64,000 nt of DNA from NCBI GenBank assembly GCA_002189035.1, contig NEEC01000007.1, forward strand, positions 3,348,001-3,412,000, in the 5' to 3' direction. The translations under genes were made by a program, and so were the position numbers. The notes under the pieces were generated by a model. It was not told where the DNA came from and did not search any database. It saw nothing but the letters and a program-made list of their open reading frames with translations. Source of the DNA: Utricularia gibba (lineage: Eukaryota; Streptophyta; Magnoliopsida; Lamiales; Lentibulariaceae). Of this stretch, positions 36,616 through 47,931 are shown piece by piece (within the stretch, counting starts at the first letter, position 1; each line of letters starts with the position of its first letter).

Positions 36616-37984
36616 TGATAACACATAAATTTTCTTGTTTTTCTAATATGGAAAGTATTAACTTTTTAATTATGTTTTAGTTGTTTATTGTATAATTTTA
36701 AGTATTTTTATATAATATAGGGAATGTATTAGTTTTATGTACAAATGAGCTAAATCTTTGAATTTAGCCCATTCTATGTTACTAATGTGTTTTGAGTCTA
36801 GTATCAATTCCCAAAAATCAGGAGAGACAATATGGATTTCGTGCAAGCATCCGATGGCAGAAGAAAAGATAGCATAACGGAAGGAACAATGAGTGTACTG
36901 TCATAGTAGCAGACTGCAAGTCAGGGGTAGGACCAGTAGTGATATCAGATATAGTACTTGTTTTGGGAAATGAGAGAGGAGAAGACAATTTGGAGGATAG
37001 ATAGTCGCAAGGGAGAGAGAGCTTCGAGGGCAACAAAGAGCACACACGAAGAAGCTCCAAGAACATGACCACAAGAACCAAAAAGAAGAAGAAGTAGATT
37101 TTTGGAAAGAAGACTCACATCCTCAATAACACCATCAAGACCCAATTTAGCTCTACTGTTCCAAGTTGTGAACAGTAGCAGACGGGAATCGAAACTCTTT
37201 TATTTTATTTTCATTTGCTGAATGTTTTTTTAGTTTTTGTGACTGACTGCCTTGCAGTGTTTCTATTACTTTGGATATTTCATCTTAATGATATTATGTT
37301 TTATCTCCAACACATGATTAGCTAAACTTTGGCGATGACTTAAGGTGTAGAATGGTGATATGGGGTGAGGGTTCATAAGGCAATTGATCTTTGTTTTTTA
37401 GCTTTTGTTTCTATTATTCCTGAGGTAGACCTAAGGGAGGAAACAAGTAACTTTACAACTCAAATGTTTGATTTAGAAGTAGAGCAACAAATCAAAGCGA
37501 GGTGACCTAGTTCTACATATTTCACACATACGTAGACCTAAGTGTGGAATGGGTGATGAAATCAAGGACTACGTTAACAAAAAACATGAAAAATAACCTG
37601 GGTAGACTTAGGTTATTTGGGGTGTAGTGTATACAAACATTGTAAATTAAGTTAAGAACCTTAGCACCACGTCACTTGCATACCCTTAAGGCATATGAGT
37701 GTTACTTTGTACTAGAACTAGTATTTGTTACCTTTCGCATTGAGATTTTATCTTACGTATTGAACTTGCCTACTATTACTAGTTTCAGCTTAGACTAAGA
37801 ACAATGTTTATCTGAATTCTGCATCTGCTAAAACACTTTGCAAGCATTAGCTTCTTGTGATTGACCCCGAATTCCACTTTATATTTTGTATTTAATTTAC
37901 ATTTTTTGAGGATTTGGGATTATAAATTTTTTTGTTACGAAGATTTCATTTCTTGCAACGATTTTAAGAAATTTTTGTTAATCA
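36616..37984 (+). mobile_element. Gypsy-type LTR, family A copy 2, inside the gypsy element
   Basis: Begins TGATAACACATAAATTTTC and ends GTTTTTGTTAATCA-like (TTGTTAATCA at 37975-37984). The last 30 bases resemble the LTR end next to the primer-binding site at 63810 (TTGCAACGAT then TTTATCA), which fixes the orientation as plus. The inverted copy is at about 28460-29615. The left flank GTTCC and the right flank after removing the next LTR (ATTTC) agree at only three of five bases, so the TSD is uncertain. Confidence 0.7.
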
Positions 37985-37985
37985 A

Positions 37986-39338
37986 TGTTAAGTGTCATTT
38001 TATTACTAATTCTTAGGTTGTTTTTATGCTTAATTATGATTAGGACTGTCTAATTAAGAGTCTATAATATGAGATTTAGGTTTTTATCTAGTTTAGGGTA
38101 ATTATCTTAAATCTTGTATTTTATCTATTAATTTTAATAGTTTTAATTGAGTTTTTCTAGAGGCACACACGTGGCAGGAAGTGAGAGAAAGAGGGCATCA
38201 GATGGCGACAAATTGGATTTTCCCGAACTGACATTCCCTTGATTTCCAGAAGACTGCAGACCCCTAATCATGAGCCTTGACATGCGGAACACGAGAGTCT
38301 CTGACAGGCGGCATCATTAGCGTACCAGTGTCAGACGTTGCTTGCAAGTCATCCCAAGTTCAGCAGAATCACAAGGACACGAAAGCTTCCCTCAATGAAG
38401 TTTAATCCTGTTCAGACAAGTTGAAGGAGAACCTTCAGTTTTACTTTTAGTATAGTTTTCCTTTTGTTTCTCCCTCTAGAGGAATTTTCCTCTAGCTTCT
38501 CTCTAGACCTTGTTTCGTTTTCTTTAGTTTGGATGGCCGTTCGCGGCTAGAAACTTCCGTTTCTGGGTTGAAACACCACCATATCTATGTTCTGTTAGCT
38601 TATCTTCATATCTTCTTTGAATCCAAATGAGTTTCGTATGTCTTCGTGCGACTATGTTGCAGTCTTTCCGTAACAATCCCCTTATTCACGGTTCATGGTT
38701 AGCTGATCACTACCCGCGGATTTTGGAGAGGAGCCAGGTGAAAAGCACCAACTCGGGCCCTTTTGGCAGGAGGAAGACAACATTTGGTCTATGGCCGTAC
38801 CTCAGGATCAATGGATAGGTAATGACCTCGTATCTGGACTCATTGGGTCAGGCCATACTCGGGCACACGCGCGCAATTCGGCCGTGAGGGTATGTTGGCA
38901 GGACCTCTTATTCTCACGTTCGTCCAAGGAGGAGTAACATCGGGCTATTCCCGTGCCTTCTTGCAAGAGAGTGTAAGGGAGGGTAGGCAATTCCTTACTC
39001 CTATAACTGAGTACTCGAGAGGACCAAGAAGAGTGAAGACACGACGAACATAGCTGGACATGATTCCAAACCCAGGAACATTTACTTTATTTAAGGTTCA
39101 TCGCTTACGTTCATTTTAGTTGTTTGCTCAAAACCCCTCTCTTTCCTTTACTCAAGCTTCATCATCAACGTTTCTCGCACCTTTTACCTTCAAAACCGTT
39201 TATAAATCGTGACAGTTGTATTCGGGGTGCCTCACCTTTCACTCAAAAACAACTCCCTGTGTTCGACACCCGTACTACACTTTAGTGTTTTACGAGTTTT
39301 AAAAGTATTAAAATTTGTTGTGGAAACGACACGCATCA
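37986..39338 (+). mobile_element. Gypsy-type solo LTR (family B) with perfect TSD
   Basis: A 1353-bp segment starting TGTTAAGTGTC and ending AACGACACGCATCA, flanked by ATCAA on both sides (37981-37985 and 39339-39343). The right part has the look of a gypsy R-U5 region, with the run GTGTTCGACACCCGTACTAC near the end. It sits exactly at the terminus of LTR A. Because the right flank partly repeats the LTR end (CATCAATCAA), the TSD could be partly coincidental. Confidence 0.7.
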
Positions 39339-39359
39339 ATCAATTTCGTTGAACAAGAA

Positions 39360-40890
39360 GGAGTAAGTATTTTCTCGTCCACAATGAGTAGTGCGTCGAT
39401 TAAATTGCCATGGTTGTCCAAGTAATAGATGACATGCATCCATTTTGAGAACATCACACCATATTTCATCTCGATAAGTCTTGCCCATGGTGAATGGAAT
39501 GAGAGCTCGCATAGTTACTCAAAAAACTTCTTTCTTTTCTAGCCAAGCTAACTGGTATGGCATGGTTAGAGCTATAGTGGGTATATTTAACTTGGTGACA
39601 GCTTCTTTAGATACAAAATTATTACAATTGCTGCCATCAATAACCACTTTACAAACCTTGCCTTTCATGATACATGCAGACTGAAAAATATTATGTTGTA
39701 GTCATGTATCTTCAATGGCTAGTATGGGAGTGAGACAAGCATGTCGAGTCACTAGATTGTGACCAATATCTCCTATAACCCCTCCTCATCTACTGATGCA
39801 TTAAATAAATATGAAGTTCATTATCATGCTCATCCTCAATTTTCTCGTCATCAATCATCATGTTTCTTTTTTCCTTCTTCATACAATTCACTTCTTTGTG
39901 ATCGAACTTGCCACAATCATAGCATTTAACATTCAGCATCGGCTTCTGATTGCTTGACTCTCATGTGGATTTGGAACCAGTGAAATCTGATGTTTCCTTA
40001 CCAAGAGTCAATGTTCCTATACAGAGGCCATAATGATGCAATTGCCCTCTCATGGATTGTTTCTCTAATACCATAGCTCTCTGGTATGCTTATGCTATGG
40101 TTAGAGGATCAAACATATTCAAAACATTTTGCAATGAAGGTTTCAATCTTGTTATATATCGTCCCAAAAGTTGTTCCTCATTTTCTTGAAGTTCTATCCA
40201 GGGCAGCAGCTGATAAAAATATTTGGTTTGTTCTTCAATAGATTTGGTTCCTTGCTTCAAAGATAATAACTATTGAAATAAATTATGTTGATAATTATAG
40301 GGTAGAAAAGTAGCCCGCATATGCTTCTTTAACTTATCCCAAGATTGGATTTTTCATTTCCCCATATGAGTTTTAGGAAATTTTGAGTTGTTGCCACCAT
40401 GTTGAAGCATGTCCTGAAATCTGGTGGCAACAAGAGCTACTCTTCGCTCTTCTGGTACATTCTTAAATTCCAATGCTTCTTCAATAGTTGCCAGCCAATC
40501 TAAAAACTCTTCTACTTGAAGGCTTCCATGAAACTCCAGGATTTTAATTAGAAATCCGAATTCCCAGCATCGATCTATGTCATGATTCACCAAACTTGAG
40601 CATTCATTTGGTTCTTTGCCCACATCAACTAAGCTGAAATGGAACGAGTTGGGCAAATCCGACTTTGTCCTCACTCAAGGCCCTACTAGTGTTGAGCTCT
40701 GATGAGCCGATTTTCCCAACAATCTTTCCATTTTGACCATGAGCTGCTCTACTCTTTTTTCTAAAGCCTCAAAACGTTGCTCCCAAATGTAGTCACTGTT
40801 TGTAGAGAACTGTAACCTCCACAGCCCATTCCCGTTCAACCTGCCATGGGATAGTTTAATATGCCCTTCCTCTAGCACCAAATGATGCAG
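39360..40890 (-). pseudogene. Gypsy gag, CCHC knuckle and protease remnant
   Basis: Gag matches at 40354-40674 (FLIKILEFHGSLQVEEFLDW, then EERRVALVATRF) with a coiled start (FEALEKRVEQLMVKMERLLG, about 40700-40780). A CCHC zinc knuckle CYDCGKFDHKEVNC is at about 39930-39885. Protease-like VVIDGSNCNNFVSKEAV is near 39625-39675 and the protease end MDACHLLLGQPWQFNRRTTH at about 39435-39380 runs up to the nested LTRs, resuming at 36605 as KIILLPSRPPSIE. Frameshifts throughout. Confidence 0.85.
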
Positions 40891-41262
40891 TTCAATAGAG
40901 AAGGATTTCTTAAAACTTGCACAAAAGTGATTCTTGAGTACAAGACCAACTAAGCCACATGATACTAGAGGAGTTGTGTGTCCAAAACCAAGTACATTAG
41001 ATAAAGAAAGACCCAACTGCAGTATGAAATATAGATCCCCACACTGAGCTTCAATTAAAGTTTTGCACCAGACAATAACTCCAAGACCACGGCATCACCT
41101 CTCGATGAAGACCCAACTGTTATTGCTCAAATTTCTTCCAATTCTAAAAACTACCGCTCCATCATGTTCCCTCATTTTTTACTGAAGTCTACAAAATGGG
41201 TTACATGGCAGCACTTGGACCACTTGGAATAGGGCATAAGCCCATTAGTCACAACCTCATCA

Positions 41263-42175
41263 AGATCACAATTTGAATATCATTTCTTTTATTATTTTTT
41301 TCAAAAATCACTTGAAAGAAAATTAAATGGTTTCTTTGTTTGATTATGTGTAATTCAAGACTTCCTAATGAAAAGAATCTTTACTTGGACCCTTCTCACG
41401 GCAGAGAGAATAGAACAGACACCTTGCCAGAAGGTAGGGGACAATAAACTCCATCCAAGTGACAAGATTTTGAAAGTGAAGAATCTAAGTGAGAAGCATT
41501 CAGGGCAATAGATTATGGTGGTACACAGTTGCAATGACACTCAACCCATGAAATAGTGTGTAGAATCATTCCTCAACTTGCAAGTAATTGAAAGTAAATT
41601 CATCATCATCACACAAGAAAGTTTGGTATCTCAGCATATGATGTGACAATGAAATATGGACAAGCTGAAATGAGGACAAGACTAAGAGCTCAGCCTATAG
41701 GGAAGTCATTATTTTTGCATTGTGGTTCTCATTTACATAAGAATGCAGCAGCGTATGAAGGTTATTAATAAGAATAAAAAGTTTGAAACCCAGAATCTTG
41801 GAGGTGTTTGTCGAAATAGGAACAAAAATCTCAAGATCAAATTTGTAGTAAATCCTTAGGGAGAAACAGTCTGTTGATCGAAGTATAATGCTGGTTCTAT
41901 GACATTTATCAGAAAAGGCCTTCATATCAGAGATTGTTGATAAGAAAACGAATTTGGTGATCACAAGGTTGAAGGCTCTATGACACAATCACTTAATCTA
42001 GGATGTGGGTGGGTGTTAATCAAATGTGGAAACATGATCATAAACTAAAGCATTTGCAAATCATGAGTCAAATCCCCTGAAATCATGACATTAATTTGAG
42101 TATGCAAAACTAATGCCAATACTGGCTCCCAAAGCCACAAATGCCCAACACGTTATTGGGCTTCCTATAAGGGAT
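41263..42175. other. Unassigned spacer between gypsy and Copia elements
   Basis: No protein family recognised on either strand; short broken frames only. It lies between two TSD-bounded elements, so it may be genuine pre-insertion host DNA or an older unrecognised repeat. Confidence 0.4.
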
Positions 42176-42540
42176 TGTTTGGTCTATGCCTTCAGTTTGC
42201 TACAACCTAAGCTATTATAATTCAGTTCAATGACAAGATCACGTGTCTCTCATAGAACATGCCATAGGTTGAGAGATAAGTCATTTCTTTCAAGAATTTT
42301 AATGCTACTGTGTTCTTCTTCTTCCTTGAGTCATTTTGTATCCTGTGTACCATAGCTTCATTTATTTCTCCATTGCATTAGTGGATGATTTCATCTCCCA
42401 TGATTTTCTCCCACCTTGGGTATTCACATAAAACCGGTGTATCTCCCTTTACTCTTCTTGTTTTCAATCAAGCTTCCAAACACACCATCATGTAAAGTTT
42501 TGATCTCTAACACATACAAGCGCAAACGATCCTTACAAAG

Positions 42541-42552
42541 TGGTATCAAAGT
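42541..42552 (+). other. Copia primer-binding site
   Basis: TGGTATCAAAGT lies three bases after the 5' LTR end; the usual Copia sequence is TGGTATCAGAGC. Confidence 0.8.
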
Positions 42553-42689
42553 AGATTAGGCTCGTGCTCAAAAATTGTTGTCATTTCTTATGCCCTCTTT
42601 TCCATGTTAACAAGGGGTCTGTATTATTTTGGTTTTCTATTTGCCTTGCTAACTACTTGTGAGAGTTCTCTATGGCATTAAAAACTTGA

Positions 42690-44095
42690 ATGAAGTGGAT
42701 TTTAGTTTACTATTTAGCAGATGAAGATGAAAGTTGTGTTAAACCAACTTAACTTAGATGATGCGATTCAATATATTGGTCTCATGAACTCGACTTGCAC
42801 ACATGAACATAACATCATGAGGGATCAGAAAGCCATGAATCAGATTTAACTACAAAAGATCTATGGAAGAAACTACAAGGAATCTGCATTACAAAGTCTC
42901 TTAATGATAAACTTCACTCAAAGATAAAACTTTATTCACAAGGATTATAAGAAGGTGGTGATTTGAAGCCTCATATATCAAAATTTAAGGAGATTGTGGC
43001 TGATCTTACAATAGCTGATGCTGTCCCTCGGAAGAAGATTTGGCAATGGTGAAATTGTGCTCTCTGCCTCCCTCATACAATAGCTTTAGAGATTCTCTCT
43101 ACTACACCAAACACAAGATTGATCTAGATGATCTCTATATTCGAAAAGTAAGGCTAAACATGTTGTTTATGGAACTACCTTACAAGGTGAAGGTTTGTTT
43201 CATGGAAGCAAAGAGAAATGAAAGGATCGTAATCATCTATTGGAAAATTGAAGAAATTCTGTGTTTACTGCAAGAAAAATAACATTTGAAATCTGAATGC
43301 AGAAAATTACAGCAAAAGAAAAAGACGAAGTCTAAGGACCTCGAAAAAAAACAAGAAAAAAAGGATAATTCCAAGAAATGAAAACCACAATCACAGGGTC
43401 AAGTACACCTCGTTATGGAAGTTTGTAGTGAAGCGGAAATGTTGGCAACTTCCAAATAACTCTTGGCTTATGGAGAGATGCTTGGACTCTAGACAGTGCA
43501 TGCGCATATCATTATACATCAAGAGAAGAATAGTTCTCTACATAGGTTGACTAAAAGTTTAGAGATATTTCAGCTCCTGATGATTGTCCAATGAAATGTG
43601 CTGGGATTTGAACTATAAAGCTAAAACTTCATGATGACTTTGCAAAAATTCTAGCTTCGATGAAGCACATACCCTCACTCAAGAAGAATTTAATGTCTCT
43701 TAATACTCATGGTAAAAAGAGTTGTAAATTCAGTGGTGATAATAGGGTGACAATAGAGGCCTATTGATCTGTACATTTTACAAGGTATCACGAAATCTAC
43801 TTATTTCAATGCAGTGACCAGAAACGACAAAAATGCCTCATCTCTATGGCATTGTCAACTAGCACACATGAGTGTGTGAGGGTTGCAAACATTGTGGTGC
43901 AACAAAAATGTAAACCAGGACTTCACACAAGTCCACACCCTTTGGCTTATCTCCACATTTTGGTGGTGCAACTTACTTCATGTCCATCATTGATGATTAT
44001 TCTTGAGAAACACGAATTTTCTTCCTCAAGCACAAGTCTGAAGCTATCTAGAATTTTAGGACTTGAAAAATAATGATAAAAAAGCAAACAAACAT
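42690..44095 (+). pseudogene. Copia gag, CCHC knuckle, protease and integrase start
   Basis: Gag UBN2-like part: MKVVLNQLNLDDAIQY (about 42727), SLNDKLHSKIKLYSQG (about 42898-42945), HISKFKEIVADLTIADAV (about 42970-43020), then LCSLPPSYNSF (43052) and DDLYIRKVRL. The knuckle CVYCKKNN then HLKSEC (43260-43310) is split by a one-base loss. Protease-like remnants lie near 43460. Integrase HLAHMS-like zinc end about 43850 and core start TYFMSIIDDYS (about 43970) run to the inserted LTR at 44096. Many stops. Confidence 0.82.
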
Positions 44096-44722
44096 TAATG
44101 GTGTTAAAAATCGGTATGCAGTACGGAGAAGATATAAATGCAATATAAGACCCTAGGTAGTAAAATTCAGAGAGGGAAATCGAAAGGCAATTCAAATGCT
44201 AAATCAGATACCTAGTCGGATTGGACAAATACTACTTGAACTGGAAAGTGGGATCGGTCACCAAATGGAGCAAAAACAACGATTTTAGCATAGTTTGAAA
44301 AGAAACCTGCCTACAAGAGTTTAGACCAGGTGGCGGTTATATGTCAAAAGAACCACAAGTGAAGCTAGCATATTCATCTAGCCATAGAAAGTGACTAACT
44401 CTTTCAAAATCGATCGGCCGGGATCCCCTATAAATAAGAGCTCCATTTCAAAAAGAAGGCACGCTCTACATTATGCGTCCCTCATGCCCCTTGTAATCCT
44501 CTCCTTCTCTCCTTAGTGAAATCCATTTTTCCAGTGAACTCCTTCAACTCCGTGGTTTTTCATCACTATGGTTTCTACATAAAAAACTCTCGATTTTATT
44601 TTCGTACTTGTCATATCATCAAAACTTTAAATCTTATAAATTGGTAAATCATATCACCAAAATCATCGGTTTTCTCTTCATCAAATCGGTTCATTTCTTT
44701 TATACCAATTTCAACCACAACA
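44096..44722 (+). mobile_element. Solo LTR, family L1 copy 2, interrupting the Copia integrase
   Basis: A 627-bp insertion flanked by AACAT (44091-44095 and 44723-44727). Its reverse complement starts TGTTGTGGTTGAAATTGG and aligns with the LTRs at 24182 and 61246, including the GTGGTTTTTC and TATAAATA (44429-44436) segments. It reads on the plus strand, ends ...CCACAACA, and its left end is TAATGGTG, so the outermost TG has mutated. Integrase coding ends FLKHKSEA...QTNI before it and resumes VKRLRTDNGLEYC after it. Confidence 0.82.
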
Positions 44723-44727
44723 AACAT

Positions 44728-45061
44728 GTATGTGAAAAGGTTGAGAACTGATAATGGTCTTGAGTATTGTTCAATTGAATTGGATGTTCTTTGCAAGGAA
44801 ACTGGTATTGTGAGAGATAAAATAAATAGGCATACTCCAATGCCAAATGGGGAGAATGAGAGAATGATTCGCATGATTATGGAAAAGTAATGATGTATGC
44901 TTTTCACAATTGGGCTCTTTGAAAAGTATTGGGTGGAAGCAGCGGAATATGTGGTGATGATCATCAATTGATCTTCAAAACTTCACAATGGCAAGACCCC
45001 ACTTGACTTGTGAAAAGGAGAACCGGTGGATACTCTAGATTGAAGATATTTGGTTCTCCAA
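44728..45061 (+). pseudogene. Copia integrase core, continuation
   Basis: VKRLRTDNGLEYC, CKETGIVRDKINRHTPMPNG then ERMIRMIMEK, up to the hAT insertion site in the LKIFGSP segment. Frameshifted near 44890. Confidence 0.8.
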
Positions 45062-47923
45062 TATGGGCGTAATCAAGCCGAGTCAGGTCGAGTTTTCGGT
45101 GTGCTTGGCTCCACTTGGCTAACTTTACATCGAGCTCGAGTTTGATTCGAGCTCGGACTGAGCCTGCCAACTTGTGCTTGAGTAGGCTCGAGGCTCGGCT
45201 CGCACTCAAGGAGGATCAAGTATGTGGCTCAAGTTCCAACAGGTTGGGTCTCCTATCTCTATGCATTAATTAATGCTGCAAATTCAATCTCATAAAAGAC
45301 ATGGAATTTTGCTTTTTTTATTGTAAAAAAGGCATGAATTTAGAACAAAATTCAACAAAAGGTACTCATTTTAAAAAAGAAGGTGATGACATCAACAAAA
45401 CCCTCTCAATTCTACAAACTAACACCACAAATAGAGTTATTCAATGCCCATAAATCATCGTTCTTGATAGCATTATTACCCTCAGCAAAATATTGCCATC
45501 GTCTACCCCCATCTCTTAGTAGCAAACAAACATGAAATATGAATACAAATCATAACTCAAATTCAAAAAGTATGCAATATGAATAATCACAGATTGCCAA
45601 AAGTTCTATTTCCAAGTTCTAACAATTCACAACACGGTTTCATGATCAAGTAAAGTAAATTCCAAAGGTTCTTCTTCCATCTGAATGAAATGAGGTAAAC
45701 ATTATTAGAATAATAAATAGTGCTATTGATATGGAATGAAAAATAAAAACTCTTGTACCGATTTAGATTTTTTAATGCCATGAAGATGAAGAACCTAATC
45801 ACCGCCGCATAAAAGAACTTGGATAGCCTCTTTTGACAAAGAAGCGTGATATGAATCAAGAACCCTTTCTCCATTACTAAAAGTTGATTCTGATGCAACT
45901 GTAGTAGAAGGAATATATAAAATATCATATGACATGCATGATAATATTTTGTATTTCAGTTCATTTGCCTTCCACCACTACAACACATCAAATTTTAAGG
46001 ATTCTTCTTCCCTTTTGGCTTAAAACAGTTTTTCTTTCAAGTAAAGCTCTAGCTCAGATTTTTCAAGTTGGAGACTATGTGAAAAGTGCAGAATTGATTA
46101 AAATCAGGCCATCCAATGAATACCTGATTATTTGAATGTGAAATATTAGCAGAAGAGCCAATCAAGTTAAAATTTCATCTGATGAACGATTTCAAAAAAC
46201 CTCTTAAATCTTGCTTTTGATGTAGTGATATACCGTACACCATCTCTAATCACTTGAATGACATTTTTAATCTTCAACAATCCATCTTGAACAATCAAAT
46301 TTAAAATGTGAGCAATACACCTAATATGAAACATTTTTCCCCAATAAAGGCAAGTTGCGAACACCTGAAAAGGTTTTTCTTAATGTCCAAATTGCCACAT
46401 TATTTGCTGAAGCATTATTAACCGCAATAGAGAATACTTTTTCTCCAATTTCCCAATCTCTAATGCATCGACTCACTGATTCAGCAATTTCTATTCCCGA
46501 ATGTGGAGGGGGAATATCAAGAAAACTAAGTAAACATTTTTCAAGCTTCCAATCAAGCACAAAATGACTCATAATACACATATAAGATATCCCTTGTGAT
46601 AAGCATTTCCATATATCAGTGGTAAGAGATATTTCTTACCATCTTCAAAAGTATTTTCAATTTGTTCTTCTCTTTCTCGTACACAGCCATGTAATCATTT
46701 TTATCTCTATCTTGTGATATCTTTGTATATCCAGGTAAGTGAAGTTTCATTATAAATAGAAATTCTTATTCTTAAACCACACCAAAAGCCTACTCGTGCA
46801 TAAAGTATCCAATGTGTCATAGCTCTTCCCGTTGTCTTCTATGATCATATGTACCACTTGAAATGATGGGCCCTTCCACTTTAGATTCCATTGGTTGAAG
46901 ATTTAAATTTCTCTAATTCTTCAAAAAGGGCTCTAGCTAAACATGTTTTTTTTTCCAAATGCCTTTTCAAATGAGTAGTTGATTGACTTTTGGATATACT
47001 CAACTTACGCTTACAATGTATACACTTGGCCTTTTTCTCACCATTAGGCAAAGTAATTTCCTCAAACTCCTTCAGTTTTTTTTTCCTTTCTCTGAAATGA
47101 TCGTCTTCATCACCATCTTTTTCTTCCTCAGGTGCAATAACATCATCATCTATGTGAATTTCTTCTTATTCAACATCAGCACTTAATAATTCCTCTAAAC
47201 CAAGGTTTCCTGATCCACCTTTCTCCATATATTCTGAATTTTCTTCCATCTAAATCCTAGAGAAGAAAGACTCGATATAATTAACAAAAGGTTCAAAAAG
47301 ATACATAATAAAGCAATTCAAAAACTTAAGAAATTCAGAAATCCACAAACGATTTCTAACAGATTAAAAAACCTACATACAATTCAAAAACTTAAGCAAT
47401 ACAATAATTCAAAAATGATTTGTAATCCAAAAATGATTTCTAATGATTTTCATAATCCAAATATTCAGTAATTTAGCAATACATTTGACTAGAGAACAAT
47501 CAAAATCCGAATCATGTTTCTGAAACCCAAAAATATAAGCCCTTAGAAAAAAAATGCATGTAAATACATAAATGAATTTATACTAAATGTAGTTAATGTA
47601 AATAAATAAAAAATCTGATATAACTTATCAATACCTTTGTTCTCAGTCATTGTAGCATGCAAGGTTTAATTGATCAAATCATAAAATAAGATACACTAGG
47701 GTTTCTTACACATATTTAAAGCCTAAACCCTTTAATTACCCGGGTTGAGCCTTGAGTCATTGTGCCGAGCCCATGCTTGATCAGGCTCGACCCGATTAAG
47801 TGTATTGAGCTCGGTTGGTGGATCTAGCTCGGTCTTGGGCTCATGCAAATCGAACTCGGGCCAAGTCTTTATCGAGCCGAGCTTCGAGCCGCTTGATTAA
47901 GACCCAGCCTGATTGCACCCCTA
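45062..47923 (-). mobile_element. hAT DNA transposon with terminal repeats and 8-bp TSD
   Basis: A 2862-bp element inserted in the Copia integrase. Ends: TATGGGCGTAATCAAG on the left and, inverted, TAGGGGTGCAATCAGG on the right. TSD: TTCTCCAA (45054-45061) and TTCTCCAG (47924-47931), one mismatch, the 8-base size expected of hAT elements. Both ends carry dense GAGCTCG/GGCTCGA/GCCGAGC subterminal motifs (45090-45250 and 47740-47905). A broken transposase lies inside on the minus strand. Confidence 0.92.
45787..47249 (-). pseudogene. hAT transposase (BED finger to dimerisation domain), inactivated
   Basis: From MEENSEYMEKGGSGNLGLEE at 47249: a BED-type finger (CIHCKRKLS, THLKRHLEKKTC, about 47030-46950), a transposase core with DIPPPHSGIEIAES and VFSIAVNNASANN (46540-46400) and FHIRCIAHILNLIVQDGL (46340-46280), then LYLKEKLF, IPSTTVASESTFSNGERVLD and SYHASLSKEAIQVLLCGGD (45920-45800), the C-terminal hAT dimerisation motif. 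A stop after LLSADVE and several frameshifts inactivate it. The order is complete, so the element was once autonomous. Confidence 0.9.
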
Positions 47924-47931
47924 TTCTCCAG

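Larger units (their letters stand above)
34184..41262 (-). mobile_element. Ty3/Gypsy retrotransposon with both LTRs and TSD, nested insertions
   Basis: A dead gypsy element reading on the minus strand. LTRs: 40883-41262 (5', 380 bp) and 34184-34546 (3', 363 bp), both bounded by TGATGCAGTT and AACCTCATCA on the plus strand and clearly homologous along their length. Flanks AGATT (34179-34183) and AGATC (41263-41267) are a TSD with one mismatch. A polypurine tract TAGTGGGGA (minus) precedes the 3' LTR, and a TTTGGTGCTAGAGG primer-binding region follows the 5' LTR. Gag, CCHC knuckle, protease, reverse transcriptase, RNase H and integrase remnants lie between in the usual gypsy order. Two gypsy-type LTRs (36616-39338) interrupt it between protease and reverse transcriptase. 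Confidence 0.92.

Noticed and set aside
36941-37145. Open frames inside LTR A
   Set aside because: They lie within an LTR, have no family match and are not conserved in the inverted copy.
44087-44727. A DNA transposon with a 9-bp AACAAACAT duplication at the Copia integrase break
   Set aside because: The extra AACA on the right is the end of an L1 LTR; alignment with the copies at 24182 and 61246 makes a 5-bp AACAT duplication the better reading.
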